In this document: positions 10,901-21,998 of the stretch, piece by piece
Numbering within the stretch: position 1 is the stretch's first letter
How the letters are laid out: each line of letters opens with the position of its first letter
Assembly (NCBI GenBank): GCA_011009095.1
Contig: VTPC01005357.1
Location: 1 to 64,000, forward strand
DNA length: 64,000 nucleotides
Direction of reading: 5' to 3'
Origin: Ignelater luminosus
Taxonomy: Eukaryota; Arthropoda; Insecta; Coleoptera; Elateridae
Program-made: the position numbers and the translations under genes
The notes under the pieces: model-generated
Told to the model about the DNA's origin: nothing
Database searches by the model: none
What the model saw: the letters and a program-made list of their open reading frames with translations, nothing else

Positions 10901-13900
10901 CTAAAAAACGGCTTCTCAGGAACTGTATTGAGTTGAATGTGTTGTGAAGTAAAGTAAAACGAAAATCTGGTAAACAATATGAAATAACTGTAAATATATA
11001 AATATGAACACTATTGATAAACAACACAGAAACGTCCTCAAAAGCAATATAAGAAGCAAAAACGCTAGCTAAAAGAAGGTTTACATCTTTAACATCAGAG
11101 CAATATTGGCTATTATTTGGACAAAAAAGATCACTAAACTAGAACATGCTCAAGTTATTCTTTAAAAGAAGATACCTTACTCTGTATAGAACAGTTCGTT
11201 CCAATTTCATACCTACAACTCGTGTTAGCTGTAGCTGATATACAAGAAAGTACCAGTAAAACTGTTACTTTTCCCATAATTATTTATGCCGGATCTTAAG
11301 TAAAATATTCCAGATACCAAAGATACGCAATACAGTCCTACAAATGAGTCATTTTCAAACAAAAATAATGTGGCCGTAACTGTTGAAGAATGCAAAAAGT
11401 TGAGGTATTGCACTTCAAGTAACAAAAACATCTTTTTATCATGTCTTTTGAGAGCTTCTGAACAACATCGCATCTTTCTAGATAAATTACTTAAGAGATT
11501 ATTGATGAATCATTGAGGATAAGACCATGACACTGTTATTTGTTCTTTTGTTATTTTCGTGGTGTTTCTACTGGGTGTGTAACAAAGTGTGTGGTCAAGC
11601 AAGCTATCTTGCTAGAGAGCGTTTGCCTTGCATAACATATTACATTGTCAGCAAGAGTAAGTAGTATTGAAACGTAAGTAAACGCACTGTTGTCACAACA
11701 GATTTGGAGATTTATAACCATTTCTGGCAAAGTTGGTTGTAGCTTTTGTTCGTCCCCTTTTCCGCCGTTTTGATTCCTTTTGACAATATTCAGTACCATC
11801 TGTATGTTGATGATTTTCGTTAGTAACAGCAGACGTCGAAAACTATGAGATTAACATTGATAACAACTCTAGTATTTGGCACAACATACGCTAATACAGT
11901 AATGTTGAATGCAACAGCTACTTGAAGCTTACTCGTACATTTGGTTAATCACACTGTATATCAAGAGCAGTGATTACGCCCGTCAAGATATTTTTAATTA
12001 GCTGCTGAAAATGTTCTCCTAAAAGTGGACTAAGTATTTCCATTCTCATTGGAAAAACCTTAGTAATAGAATTTTTAATTTAACATCTTTCTTCTTTTTG
12101 AGGTGTGCAGAAAATAAGCAGAAAGCTTTTGAACGCGTCTGCCCTTAACTTCTATGACATCACCATCAAACAGCTATCAGAAATTTTTTGAACATTTCAC
12201 TGGATGAGTTGAAGGTTCAAAACAGAACAAAACATAAAACATCAGCATATTTTCTAATTGCGCTGACGGTTTGTTTAGGAATAAGTAGAGAAAATTTTGG
12301 AATTATGAGAAAAGATCCCATTTGATAACAGTAATACACAGGATATCTGGACAGGAATGGTACAACGGTATATCAATAAAACTATCTTATTTCTTAAGTT
12401 TACAAATCTGACAGGTTTCAGGTAAATTGTAGATATCGGCTGCTTTTGAATTACCTATAATGTTCAAACAAACCAAGTCGGTTTCGTCAGTCTATTGGGG
12501 TTTCAGGAATCAAACCTTGCATGTATTTCACAGAAAATTTAAACATTGTTAACCAACAGGTTTAACTTAAAAGTGACTATTCTTTTGTATATACTTTTTA
12601 AACTTAAAACATTGAACTTACGATACAATAAAGCCAGTAGGATGCTAATGATAGTCAACTTGTATTGGAAGAACCAAAGACTACTACGCATCAAGTATCA
12701 GTACTAAAACAGAGTATCTCTACTGATGAATTTTGATAGTAACGAATAAACTTTCTAATGCCACTTTTGATATACATTTGATTCAGATTTCAGCTGATAA
12801 TATTAATCGTGCCCAAAGCTTTCAACTATTTTCAGTAGAGCAAAATCTTCATTGTCTGATTAAAGAAGACTGAAGGTAGTTGGAAAATGAAATGAAATTT
12901 AAGGTTAGTTTAAATACAATTAAATACGGTTGAGTAAAAATTCAACAAAACAAAATAATTTATATGCACCTAGAACGACACAAATAACAAATAACAGCGG
13001 TCATTGCAGCGCCAAGTTTAAACTTTCAAGTTCAGGTACGTCGCATATCTAAAAATATAAAACACATTACATACGCCCTATAAATTTATGACTAGATATC
13101 CTCTATTATTCTAAGCAAACCAATTTCCAGAAAATGCCAAAAGATGTGAAACCCCACGATGTGTACATTACATATGGAGTAGTGCAGATGTCAAAAAGAC
13201 ACTTTCTTCTAGATAACGAAAACTTAGTGGTCCTATCTTGAAAACAAAAGTCATTTTTTTGCAAATGACTAAAGAAGTTTGGATTCAATGATCTTTTCTA
13301 TCTGTACTGATTTTGATTTCTCCACTATATTGCGCGCGCTGTTATCTTCAAGATATTTTCAAATTTTTGAGCTAATATTGATTGGAATCACCGAATCATT
13401 CATTCTGAAGTTTCAGTATTTTCTCTATTATATTTGATTTGTTCTTAATTAAAACATGTTTAACTAACGAGAGTTATGAGAACGCCCATACATGTGAGAG
13501 TTCTTATATAATGTGATTACATCAAATTTACAGTCTCTTCCTTTTGTAAGAAGGTGAGTAGTAGAAGAAGAATAAATAAAGGTTTTGTTGTTTCTTCCTT
13601 TATCAAAAGAAAATTACATTCAGGTCATAAAAAAGTAAATTTAATTTTATATATTCCTGTTTGACAACTAATAGGCCTATTTCTACTTCTATGATGTCAT
13701 AATTAATACATGAAAACTTTCTGTATCCACACATAAAATGTATATGACACAAAAGGGTAATTTAACCTTCTTTGTTACAATTTAAAAAGTCTAAATTAAC
13801 AGGTTTTTAATTAAATAAAAGAGATCTTCTTCTAATATATATATATTTCCAGCTTTACTACAATGACAAGAAAGAATATAAAAGAGAGGTATATTCACCT

Positions 13901-15371
13901 GTCATGTTCAATAGATTTATATCAATCTCAGGTATGTGTGCCATTTTAAAAATATAATTAAATAAATTCCAAGGGGCTATAAAATTATATAACTAAATCA
14001 AAGATATAACTTTTTATTATGTTCCTCCAGAGACAAAAATATAATAAAGTGGCTATTATCTTATAGAAGATATAGCGAAAATACATAATAAATTAATAAA
14101 ATGATTTGCATTTTAGGTTTTGTGGTTTTGTGAAAGAATGTTAATGTTGCTAGTGTGACAATTTTGAGAAATTTAATTTTTGTATTATCCTCATTTATGT
14201 ACATATAAAGTTTATTGATTTGTATCTTAGTAAATTGTGGTATTGCGGCTTCTCCTTTCTGATTTATATTTACTGTAAATGCATTTTTTTGTAATTGAAA
14301 CACTTCCTTGTTGTCAACTACTTCAAGCAATGACACTAAAGTTTATTTATATATATAGTAAAGAATTACTTTATAAAATCAATTATTAGACAGTATCCGG
14401 AAATAACGAATAAGAAACTATTAAATCATTGTTCTGAAAGTTGTTTTGATTGATGAATGAAACTTCATAAAGTCAAAGACTGAATTCTTCAGAAAAAATA
14501 TTGAGAAGAAAATCTTCTAAAACAATATTAATGAAATATTCTTAATCTCTCTTAATTAATTTAAAAAAGCATTAACAAACACTTATTGTTTGGAGCAATT
14601 AAAATTTTGACATGTTTTTTCTTCTTTAACTCTTTAAAGTCATAATATCTGACGAGGACTATGTAAAAGCGTAGGGCGAATTTGAATGTTTAATTCATGG
14701 CGGGCGTCGGTATAATATCCAGATACAAAGATAAGGTAATAATACAGATTTAAACTCAAGTTTTACATGCATTAGGGGCATTAACATAGTGTAGGTTGCA
14801 TTACAATCACCGCCAGCCTTAAGACGATGCTTATCTTGAAACAACCTGACATAAAGCCAACATGGCAACAACATTATACCAACTTTATCCGACACCTCAC
14901 TGAATTTATTAATAGTTTTTTCTTATTTTTTTATTTAAAACTCCCAGCACTCTTTTTGTCATTAACTTATTTCTTAAAAGCATTTTTTATAGATCTTTAT
15001 AAAACGTTAAAAATAAATCTTTTTCTTGGATTCATGTAGTACAATAACAACGTCGAAATGGATAAAATTGAACTTTCAAACGACGTCATGTATTAAATTA
15101 TGAGTCTTCAGAGAGCAAATTACTTCAAAATCTATTGCGTCACAGTTTCCAATTACGTTCATATTTTTCAACCCTTATGCAATATAAATCACCATCCGAC
15201 TTGCAATTTAATTGATTTACAAGCTTCAAATATTGAATTTCTTCAACTTAAAACGCACATATGACCTTTTCTCAACCCTTTCTGAAGTTTCACTTTTCAT
15301 CTTCCTTCAGAAAGCTTCATTAGATTCGTACCACCCTCTAAAAACAGCAATGAAATATATTCTGAAATTAC

Positions 15372-15426
15372 CTTGAAAAGGATAGCCTGTAAAATATGGT
15401 GCCATATTCAGTGTAGAAACTGCCAT
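15372..15426 (-). CDS. gsb: gooseberry-type Pax3/7 protein, coding exon 1
   Basis: This 55-nt exon runs from ATG at 15426-15424 to G15372 and encodes MAVSTLNMAPYFTGYPFQ plus the first base of Gly. The donor is CAAG|GTAATT. Joined to exon 2 it gives ..[15 protein letters not shown].., a seamless start to a Pax3/7 protein. The segment M-A-V-S-x-L-N-M-x-P-Y-F-x-G-Y-P-F-Q-G is, as I know it, the N-terminus of insect gooseberry; gooseberry-neuro and paired share only GYPFQG or less. A TAA codon directly before the ATG, in frame, fixes the start. The exon is very short, so ORF-length gene finders would miss it. Phase 1 at its end matches the phase of exon 2. The recognition is from family knowledge, not an alignment run here. 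Confidence 0.9.
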
Positions 15427-15670
15427 TTACCGGAAACCAGAAACAACCCTTTTAAATTTCTTCAATATTAAACTAGCAACAAGACTAATTCACTTTCAGC
15501 ACAGTCTTTGGTACTATTTTCACGAATACGATCACTTTTTAAGTTCCAAATCACATTTAATTTATATCTACCAAAATGAAACTCTTTATTTTTGTTTGTT
15601 TCTGTCAAAATTAAAATTCGCAAAAACTAATTGAACGTTCACTTCGAACCTCTGAAAGAAAACTGACCAG
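15427..15670 (-). promoter_or_regulatory. gsb: Likely gsb 5' UTR and initiator-type start site
   Basis: The minus strand immediately upstream of the gsb ATG is non-coding. At 15666-15661 it reads TCAGTT, a match to the arthropod initiator (TCAKTY), with the A at 15664. About 28 nt downstream is CGTTCA, close to the downstream promoter element. No TATA box stands at the right distance. If used, this start gives a 5' UTR of about 238 nt without further introns. Initiator matches are common by chance, so this is only a proposal. Confidence 0.3.
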
Positions 15671-15684
15671 CTTGATGACCGTCG

Positions 15685-15845
15685 TGGTATCCAACACCTC
15701 CAGAAGGTGTTGGCAAGAACCGCCTTTACCACGGCGGTTCCTTTTGTTATTTTGGTATCCGATAGTGATTGGTAGGTTGGTTACAAGGCGGAGTTATGGT
15801 ATAACCACCGTGACCCCCTGGCACCCATAGGCGCCTTCCCAGTTA
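15685..15845. repeat. GC-rich cluster of hairpins upstream of gsb
   Basis: A compact block, much richer in GC than its surroundings. Hairpin 1: CCAACACCT/AGGTGTTGG (15691-15699, 15705-15713) with loop CCAGA. Hairpin 2: GAACCGCC/GGCGGTTC (15717-15724, 15733-15740). A near-palindrome GGCACCCATAGGCGCC lies around 15819-15834. Both strands contain short open stretches: the minus strand has WVPGGHGGYTITPPCNQP before a stop, the plus strand LAPIGAFPVNVFIHEDHP before a stop. No family was recognised. It may be promoter-proximal DNA, a structured RNA, an eroded exon or an old insertion. Confidence 0.55.
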
Positions 15846-15849
15846 ACGT

Positions 15850-18484
15850 TTTCATTCACGAGGACCACCCTTGATGGTGATTCAAAATACTACGCACTAT
15901 AAACGTTATCACTATCCATTGAATATATATTTTGTAAGGTTGTGATCGTAAAATTTTAATTATTTATGGGCTCAATGTGATTTTTTCTAAATTATTCTGC
16001 AAATTCAAAAATAAGCGATAAGGCACGGATTTTTCTTTCTTACATTGGTATATTTCTTAAATTACATATCTCTGAAATAATTTTATCTGTTTATTTAGCT
16101 TATTTAATTTTGTATTCCAGAAAGTTTTGAATTTTCTTAATGAGCAAATGGTTGAGTTTTGCGAGAATTTAGCTGCCTTTGCGTAGAGTAGTTGGCTCTA
16201 ACGTTATAAGTGAACCTTAATTAAGTTTATACCGCAAGTGTTTACTTATATGCAAAATAGGGTAATAATGAAAATTTCATTATGTGTATCTTGTGTGTAT
16301 AATCAACCTTTAATAAATTAGTTGACTCATTAGCATCTAATTAATATAATAAATTACCAAATTCTCTACTAATGTTTATAGCAGGCTGCGCAAGTTAATA
16401 ATCGATTTAGATACTTAATTGTTCTTGTTTTGTTGCAGCTGCAACATATAAGACGAGGGAGTAATAACATCTAGATAAGTTTTTCAATGTGGATAATTAT
16501 AAAAAACAAATGATATCTAATATAATATTAGGATTGCACTTAAATAGGCCATTACCAAAAATACTAAATTAAAATGAGAAATTTATAATTTAATTTATAA
16601 TCTTTAATATACTACAAGTAATAATTAACAATGTTTATTGTTTTCAGATACTTGGAATTTATATTTAGAAAGCCTAATTCAGCAAACGCAAATCAAAACT
16701 TTATGAAACTCGCTAGAATATTGTAGACAAAAACGGGAAAATATCAGCGAAAGATAACAAGATAAAAAATTTTTTATAACAACATTATGTCATAAAGGTT
16801 TTCGGAAAAATTTTAGTTATCATAAACACTATAATTATTCAATTTTCAGATGTTTTCCACATAAAGTTATATCTATAGGTATAAAGAAGAATGATCAACA
16901 CTTACATTACTGGTAAATGTCCATGTGCTTCAATGGCAGTCAATTTAGTCCAAGTATAGGCTGTATACAGCTTTGGACAATTGCAACATTAATGTAACAT
17001 ATTTTTATAAAAACAATCAATACAACTTTGCAATTTTGGACTTCTCAGTCATTCTCATTCATTATTCTAGTAAATACTTTCAAAAACATTTTGAATGGTC
17101 AAATCTGTTGAGTGTTTGGTCATTGTTTTGTTTATGGGTCGAATGGTTTAAAACAAAATCGAGGAATTCTTATTTCAAATTTTTCTGTCTTTACGCAATA
17201 TTTTAAGTTTTTCGGTATCAAAGTTCTAGTTTTGCATTATGACACTCTTTACCACTTCTTAGTTCAGATGAGCCTACATTATAAACATATTTTTGTATAT
17301 CTCGTTTTCGTGCCATTCTCATAAACTTTGGACAAAATTAAGTTAACTGGACTGTTCAGACAGTTGCTTGTTTAATAAAGATTTATATAACAGCATGATT
17401 TCTATTTTCAATGGTAACATTGACTTGACTTTACACAATAAAAATTCTATAAAGACAGTAAAAAATTTTGAATACATCCAATGTAAGTAAAGTCAAGAAA
17501 TTAATTAGTACATACACACATGCTTTATTTGAATTTATGGGTTGCCGAAAATACACAAAAAATTTTTAATGCCGCCTCATTGTTTCTGAAATAAATTTTT
17601 CAGATCACATAGATTATGAATAGTTACTGCAGAAATCTTGTTTACTACCTGTATAATATTTCAGAGTTAATCTTGTTTCAAAATGCAAACCCTTATATAC
17701 AAATGTACCTACCATTAAAGTGATTGTCTTAATAAGTACATATAGCTTATTAATAAAATTATTTGTTTATTGTTGTTATTGTTATTAAATCACTTTTTTA
17801 CTCTTTGTATATTCTGTTTGTATCCCATACATTCCTAAGCATATACTTAATAAGAAACAATTCTGGCCAATCCTTTTTTAAAGGACGATTTCAACTATCT
17901 GATCTCAGACTCGAATGCGCATTATGTGTTATAGACGTAGCTGTCTGAATGTTCCTGTTATTGTTACTCTTTATCAGCCTAGTCTACGTCTTCATACTAA
18001 AAAGATTCCCTTGCGTGCGTTTCGAAACTTGTATTAAGTCCCGATTTATGATCTTTCACCAAGGCAAACGTGGGGGGTGGGGGCGCAAGATATCCATCAC
18101 CGCGGAAGTACCTTAGTGGCACACTATTCCACTAACATATAACTTTATTTTATTACCCTGATGACTGCACATTTTTTAATCTCTTACATACATAAAAAGC
18201 TTAGTCGTTCTAGAGTCAGAAACTACCAAATGATCTTCGAAATTATTGTAAAGAAATGTCACGGAAATTGTTTAACTAAACAATTCCGAGAATTGCAGGG
18301 TAAGCTTCAGCATCTCGACATGGAGAAATTTTTAATGAAAGAATCTTTATTGTTTTGTTGTTCTAGATCTAGAAGATACGACTTTTTTGTAAAGTGCCCC
18401 TCTGCGTGTTTTGAGTTAATTTAGTAGATTTAGCAAAAACTACTGGTAAACCTGCAAAAGAAAGAGTAAGGTAAACCCGGAAAT
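15850..18484. other. AT-rich intergenic DNA, no gene seen
   Basis: No supported gene. The longest open frames (16973-17206 and 17112-17324) overlap one another in different frames, are low in complexity and lack domains. A short G-run (GGGGGGTGGGGGCGC) lies near 18072. Confidence 0.6.
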
Positions 18485-18732
18485 CTATGACCGGTAGCGC
18501 CAACCTCCGGTAAATCAACATATTGCTCAAACTTGGTTTCTAACCACAATTTTAGATTTTACGTGGAACTGTTGCACGGACAAAATAAACTCGTACTCAT
18601 TCGGAAGATTGGGGAATGTGCTTGGTTACATGATTTGAAGTTTGTTTCTAGCGTGGGTTGTTTACGTTTATCAACACTTAACCTCAAATTACCGCTGACC
18701 TTCACGTTTGTATTAGTTTTTGTTTTGTTAAG

Positions 18733-19362
18733 TTCTGAAGAATCATCAGAAGATGAAATGAAGATACTGGTCTTACTTCTCAATATAAGACAAATTAGGA
18801 ACAGAAGCGATTTATTTAATTATTACAACGAAGAAGAATTTAAAGCTGTATAGAAACCGCAAAGGATGGTTCTCTATAAATGTTCAAGTAATGTGTGATG
18901 CATCATTAAATGTTACGGATATTGTTGCTAGGTGGCCTGGCTCAGTACATGGTAGCCGCATATTCCAAACAGTTTACTTCGTGCAAGATTAGAAGCAAAT
19001 GAATTTCCAAGTTGTTAATTATTAGGCGACAGTGGCTACATGTACACAAATTGTTTATTAACACCTGAGATGGAATCTGAAGAAAGATATCAGAATGCAC
19101 ATGTTGACATGTTAAAATGAGAAATGTGGTCGAAAGAGTTTTTGGGGTGTGGAAAAAAAAATTTCCAGTAGTGCAACTTGAAATGTCATTAGAGATATAA
19201 AATATTTTAAGAATAATTATAGCAACAGCTGTTCTTCATAATATTGCTAATAAAGATTGGGATTTAAATGACATTAATGACTTAGAAGACAAACATGACA
19301 TTCCTACTTGTGATGCAACTCCTGTTCAACAGTTACCTAATGCTAGACGCGGACATATTTAA
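18733..19362 (+). pseudogene. HARBI1-like transposase, broken
   Basis: The N-terminal piece EESSEDEMKI..FNYYNEEEFKA (18733-18850) is followed, after what looks like an internal deletion, by RKGWFSINVQVMCDASLNV and TDIVARWPGSVHGSRIF (18861-18965). After a stop come LLGDSGYMYTNCLLTP (about 19022-19070) and, in a shifted frame, VVERVFGVWKK (19120-19155) and ATAVLHNIA (19222-19250). These are the conserved DDE blocks of Harbinger nucleases: the second catalytic Asp in GDSGY and the Glu in VERVFG are kept. The helix-turn-helix and the stretch before the first Asp are missing. At least one stop (19016) and one frameshift prevent a functional product. Confidence 0.88.
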
Positions 19363-19807
19363 TTAATACCCTTTTTAGTCAATAGTATGTAGCTTTCTAG
19401 TCTTGAATTAATATAGGAAATAAAACTGTTAAGACAGTGTTAGTATCTTTCTTCTTCTTTAAAGCTTTCTTCAGCTTCTGCGGTATGAAAAATTTTTCTT
19501 TTAATAATTAATAGAATTATTTCCTGCTTCTTCTTTTCAAATTGCTCTTGCTGTTCCCTTATCCTTTATTCGATTTTTAATTATTTTTCAAAATCTTCCC
19601 CTGAACCTTTTCCATGTATTCTTCCTTTTTAGCAGCATTTTTTTTGCTTCAATGACTGAGGCAACGTTTTCATACAATCAGCAATGGTTCATTTGTGTGT
19701 GCTTTCTTGGTGTAGCTGGAATTGAAATGTCTTGAGAGACATATGTATGATCTAACACATGTTGCTTTTATTCTTAGTAATATTTATATATTTAACACAA
19801 ACATTAA

Positions 19808-20024
19808 TTAATATCAATAATACCTATATGAATGCTACACTAATCTACCTAATTAAAAAAATTAAATAATTACAATACCTACGTATGTACATTACACTAC
19901 CTAATAATGCTAATAATCTAAGTGAATTAACTAAGAAAAACTGAATAATTACAATAATATCTGTATGAACACTATAGGTACTACCTAATAATCTATAAAA
20001 ATTAACTAATGAAAAATACTTTTA
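19808..20024. repeat. Degenerate tandem repeats inside the Harbinger element
   Basis: Three diverged copies of a unit of roughly 55-80 bp that begins TAATTACAATACCT and continues through CTACCTAATAATCTA to ATTAACTAA-AAAAA. They start near 19811, 19868 and 19947. The array is within the transposon, internal to its right TIR. Subterminal repeats of this kind are common in DNA transposons. Confidence 0.6.
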
Positions 20025-20318
20025 TCAAGAAAACTCGAATAAGCTGAAAACGACCATCTGCCAACGTTAAATTGAATGTAAACAAAAAAATCAACAAAAC
20101 TGGAAAGTAAGCTGAGGTTATATGCATTTACGTGAAGTTGCATGCTTGTCATACAGGATCGCAACTAATATCAGGTCAATAATAAACCACCTTGAGTCTT
20201 GGGTTGAATTTTGATAGGATACAAGCAACGGTTATTGCCAATTTTCTGTTGGTGCAACGGTGACTTTATTCAATCTTGGTTTCAAACTAAGTTTATTGGT
20301 TGGTGCAACCGGCCACTA

Positions 20319-21997
20319 ACCATACGTAGTAGGAATATTTGTTATGTCGAATAATGTGAATAACATACTAAAGTCTTTATGTCTAAGATGTCAGCGTCAT
20401 AATTTTCTTCTTGCAAGAAGTGTTAAAATCACCATTTTCAGGCCGATTTTAATTCGGTTGATGGCAAATTGTAGAGAGTGACGTAAGAAAAATTAGATCC
20501 AGTTCGGATGCATTTAGTTTCAGGAAAGCCACTGGATGACACTTAAAGATAATACTTACCATAGCTCAGTAGTTTCAGGTCTTAATCTTCTGGAAATCAA
20601 AGTAGGGGATAGAAATCTGGTGATGGGGCCTACTCGTCACGTCGAACAACATATTAAAAGTTTAGTTTCTCAGGTAGGTGCCTGCATTATTGTTTTATCT
20701 CTGCGAGAAGTGCTCAAGACATTAATTTCAAGAAGACATGGATAAAATTGTAACTACTCAGTCAGTTTCAATCCGGCTCGTGCCAAATTGTAGGAAATTG
20801 CTTAGGGTACTTGTAATACTCCAGTTGTTCTTCTCGAACTTCTAAAACAGTTGCAATCTCTTTTGTTACTATGTCGTTCATTTTGCTATAATATTGACGT
20901 CTTTTGTAATATCTGATCAGTAGTAAATCGTAATTACGTTACTCTTTCTTGGCAAGCTAAATCTTTCCTGGGGGCTAATGAATTTCAAGTTTGAAACAAC
21001 CACTTTCAGATTGAGTTTTAAGTTGAGACTAATCTAAACTCAATATAGGTAAAGTTGATTAGTCTCAATTTGAAGTTGATTGGTCCCAATTTGAAATTGA
21101 TTGTTTTCAATCTGAAATTGAAATGGTATATGTACTATGAATCTTTGGATTGGACTATCAGAACTGTCAGTAACTTACAAAACGTTGAATGGGCAGATAG
21201 CTATTTAAATATCTTGGAAGAAGTGCGTAAACTTAATGTAAGTTCTTGACATTATAAATTACTTTATTATTTAATTATAAAAACCAGTGAAAATTTAAGC
21301 ATGATCATGACGAAATTTAAAAAATCGAATATCTCGAGAACTACTCGAGGTATAAAAATTTAAATTTCATAGTCGTATTCAGCGTTAAAAACTAAATCAA
21401 TATCATACTCCTACATGTATAACATCGCTATTTTCGATCCCGATTGTCTCGAAAACTATTTGAGATATCAAAATACTGATTATGCATCTGTAATCAGGAG
21501 AAAATTCTGAGTTAATTTCATATATAACATGTCCTGTAGAGTTACGGGAACATGGCAACAGACAGACAGCTGGACAGAGTGTACGAATTCAGATACGAAA
21601 TTCTTTACATTTCATCGACAATTATAGTAAAGATTTGTAAAAAGAAGCTTTTTGTGAGGTTCAACTAGTGGAAAGAGTAGTTTAGCAAGATTTGTTTACT
21701 GCTGACATTACATTTCCCAGCAGTTTCTTTCTCATTTTCAAATCACACGTCTCAATATATTTTTGAATTAATTAAAATTTCAGATGCAATGGTTTTCATA
21801 TAAATTTCTTTGAAAGTTTTAAAAATAAAATAAAATTTAAGAGACCTACACTATGGTATCTGTTTATGAATAAAAATAAGACATGCTGCGATAAGAGTAA
21901 AGACTTCAAGTTGAAGCAGTGGCTTTAAATTGGGTCATTTTTGTAATAATGATATTTATATTCATAGTCTATTATTTTAAAAATGGAAAATAAACAA
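20319..21997. other. Intergenic DNA with short repeats, no gene seen
   Basis: No supported gene. A pair of diverged direct repeats sharing G(C/A)GAAGTG(T/C)T and GCAAATTGTAG/GCCAAATTGTAG starts near 20413 and 20700. A 21-bp minisatellite lies at 21052-21114. At 21.3-21.6 kb are old-repeat remnants, including the short palindrome CTCGAGAACTACTCGAG and an ACAGACAGACAG run. Confidence 0.55.
21052..21114 (+). repeat. 21-bp minisatellite, three units
   Basis: Three consecutive 21-bp units start at 21052, 21073 and 21094: AAGTTGATTAGTCTCAATTT-G, AAGTTGATTGGTCCCAATTT-G and AAATTGATTGTTTTCAATCT-G. A partial fourth unit follows. Because 21 is divisible by three, one frame gives a seven-residue repeat (LKLIGPN, LKLIVFN, LKLK). 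This sits in an open frame at 21055-21249 that shows no other sign of being a gene. Confidence 0.85.
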
Positions 21998-21998
21998 A

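Larger units (their letters stand above)
3872..15371 (-). other. gsb: Intron 1 of gsb, 11.5 kb, filled with transposon relics
   Basis: The GT donor is at 15371-15370 and the AG acceptor at 3873-3872 on the minus strand; the join restores a Gly codon (G|GT). The elements inside it are listed separately: a LINE fragment (7.1 kb), a MITE (7.6 kb), a LINE interrupted by a piggyBac (8.5-10.9 kb), and a 139-bp perfect inverted repeat. The stretches 3872-7080, 7850-8460 and 10905-15371 hold no gene that I can support. Two short blocks at 5.74-5.88 kb and 11.5-11.8 kb are less AT-rich than their surroundings but show no recognisable domain. Confidence 0.85.
18488..20315 (+). mobile_element. PIF/Harbinger DNA transposon, defective, with TIRs and CTA target duplication
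   Basis: The left terminus TGACCGGTAGCGCCAACC (18488-18505) and the right terminus, read inverted from 20315 as TGGCCGGTTGCACCAACC, form imperfect TIRs with 15 of 18 positions identical. CTA at 18485-18487 is repeated at 20316-20318, a 3-bp target duplication as expected for this superfamily. Inside lies a HARBI1-like DDE nuclease relic (18733-19362). On the opposite strand, around 19.44-19.70 kb, are shifted-frame pieces of a Lys/Glu-rich helical protein (EAKK, AAKKEEYMEKVQGKIL). These could be the tail of the Myb/SANT-like second gene these elements carry. A run of degenerate tandem repeats fills 19.81-20.02 kb. The element is 1,828 bp and non-functional. Confidence 0.9.

Noticed and set aside
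11225-12450. Possible degraded transposon on the minus strand
   Set aside because: A few protein-like words appear in different frames but could not be matched to any family.
12475-12500. Second hammerhead core on the minus strand (GACGAAAC)
   Set aside because: No CTGATGA element or stem II at the required distance.
13100-13300. Resemblance of ACATATGGAGTAGTGC to the 53-kb foldback element (CACATGGGGTAGTGCC)
   Set aside because: The match is too short and the flanks do not continue.
16973-17324. Two overlapping open frames of 77 and 70 codons
   Set aside because: Different frames of the same AT-rich DNA, Phe/Tyr-rich, no domain.
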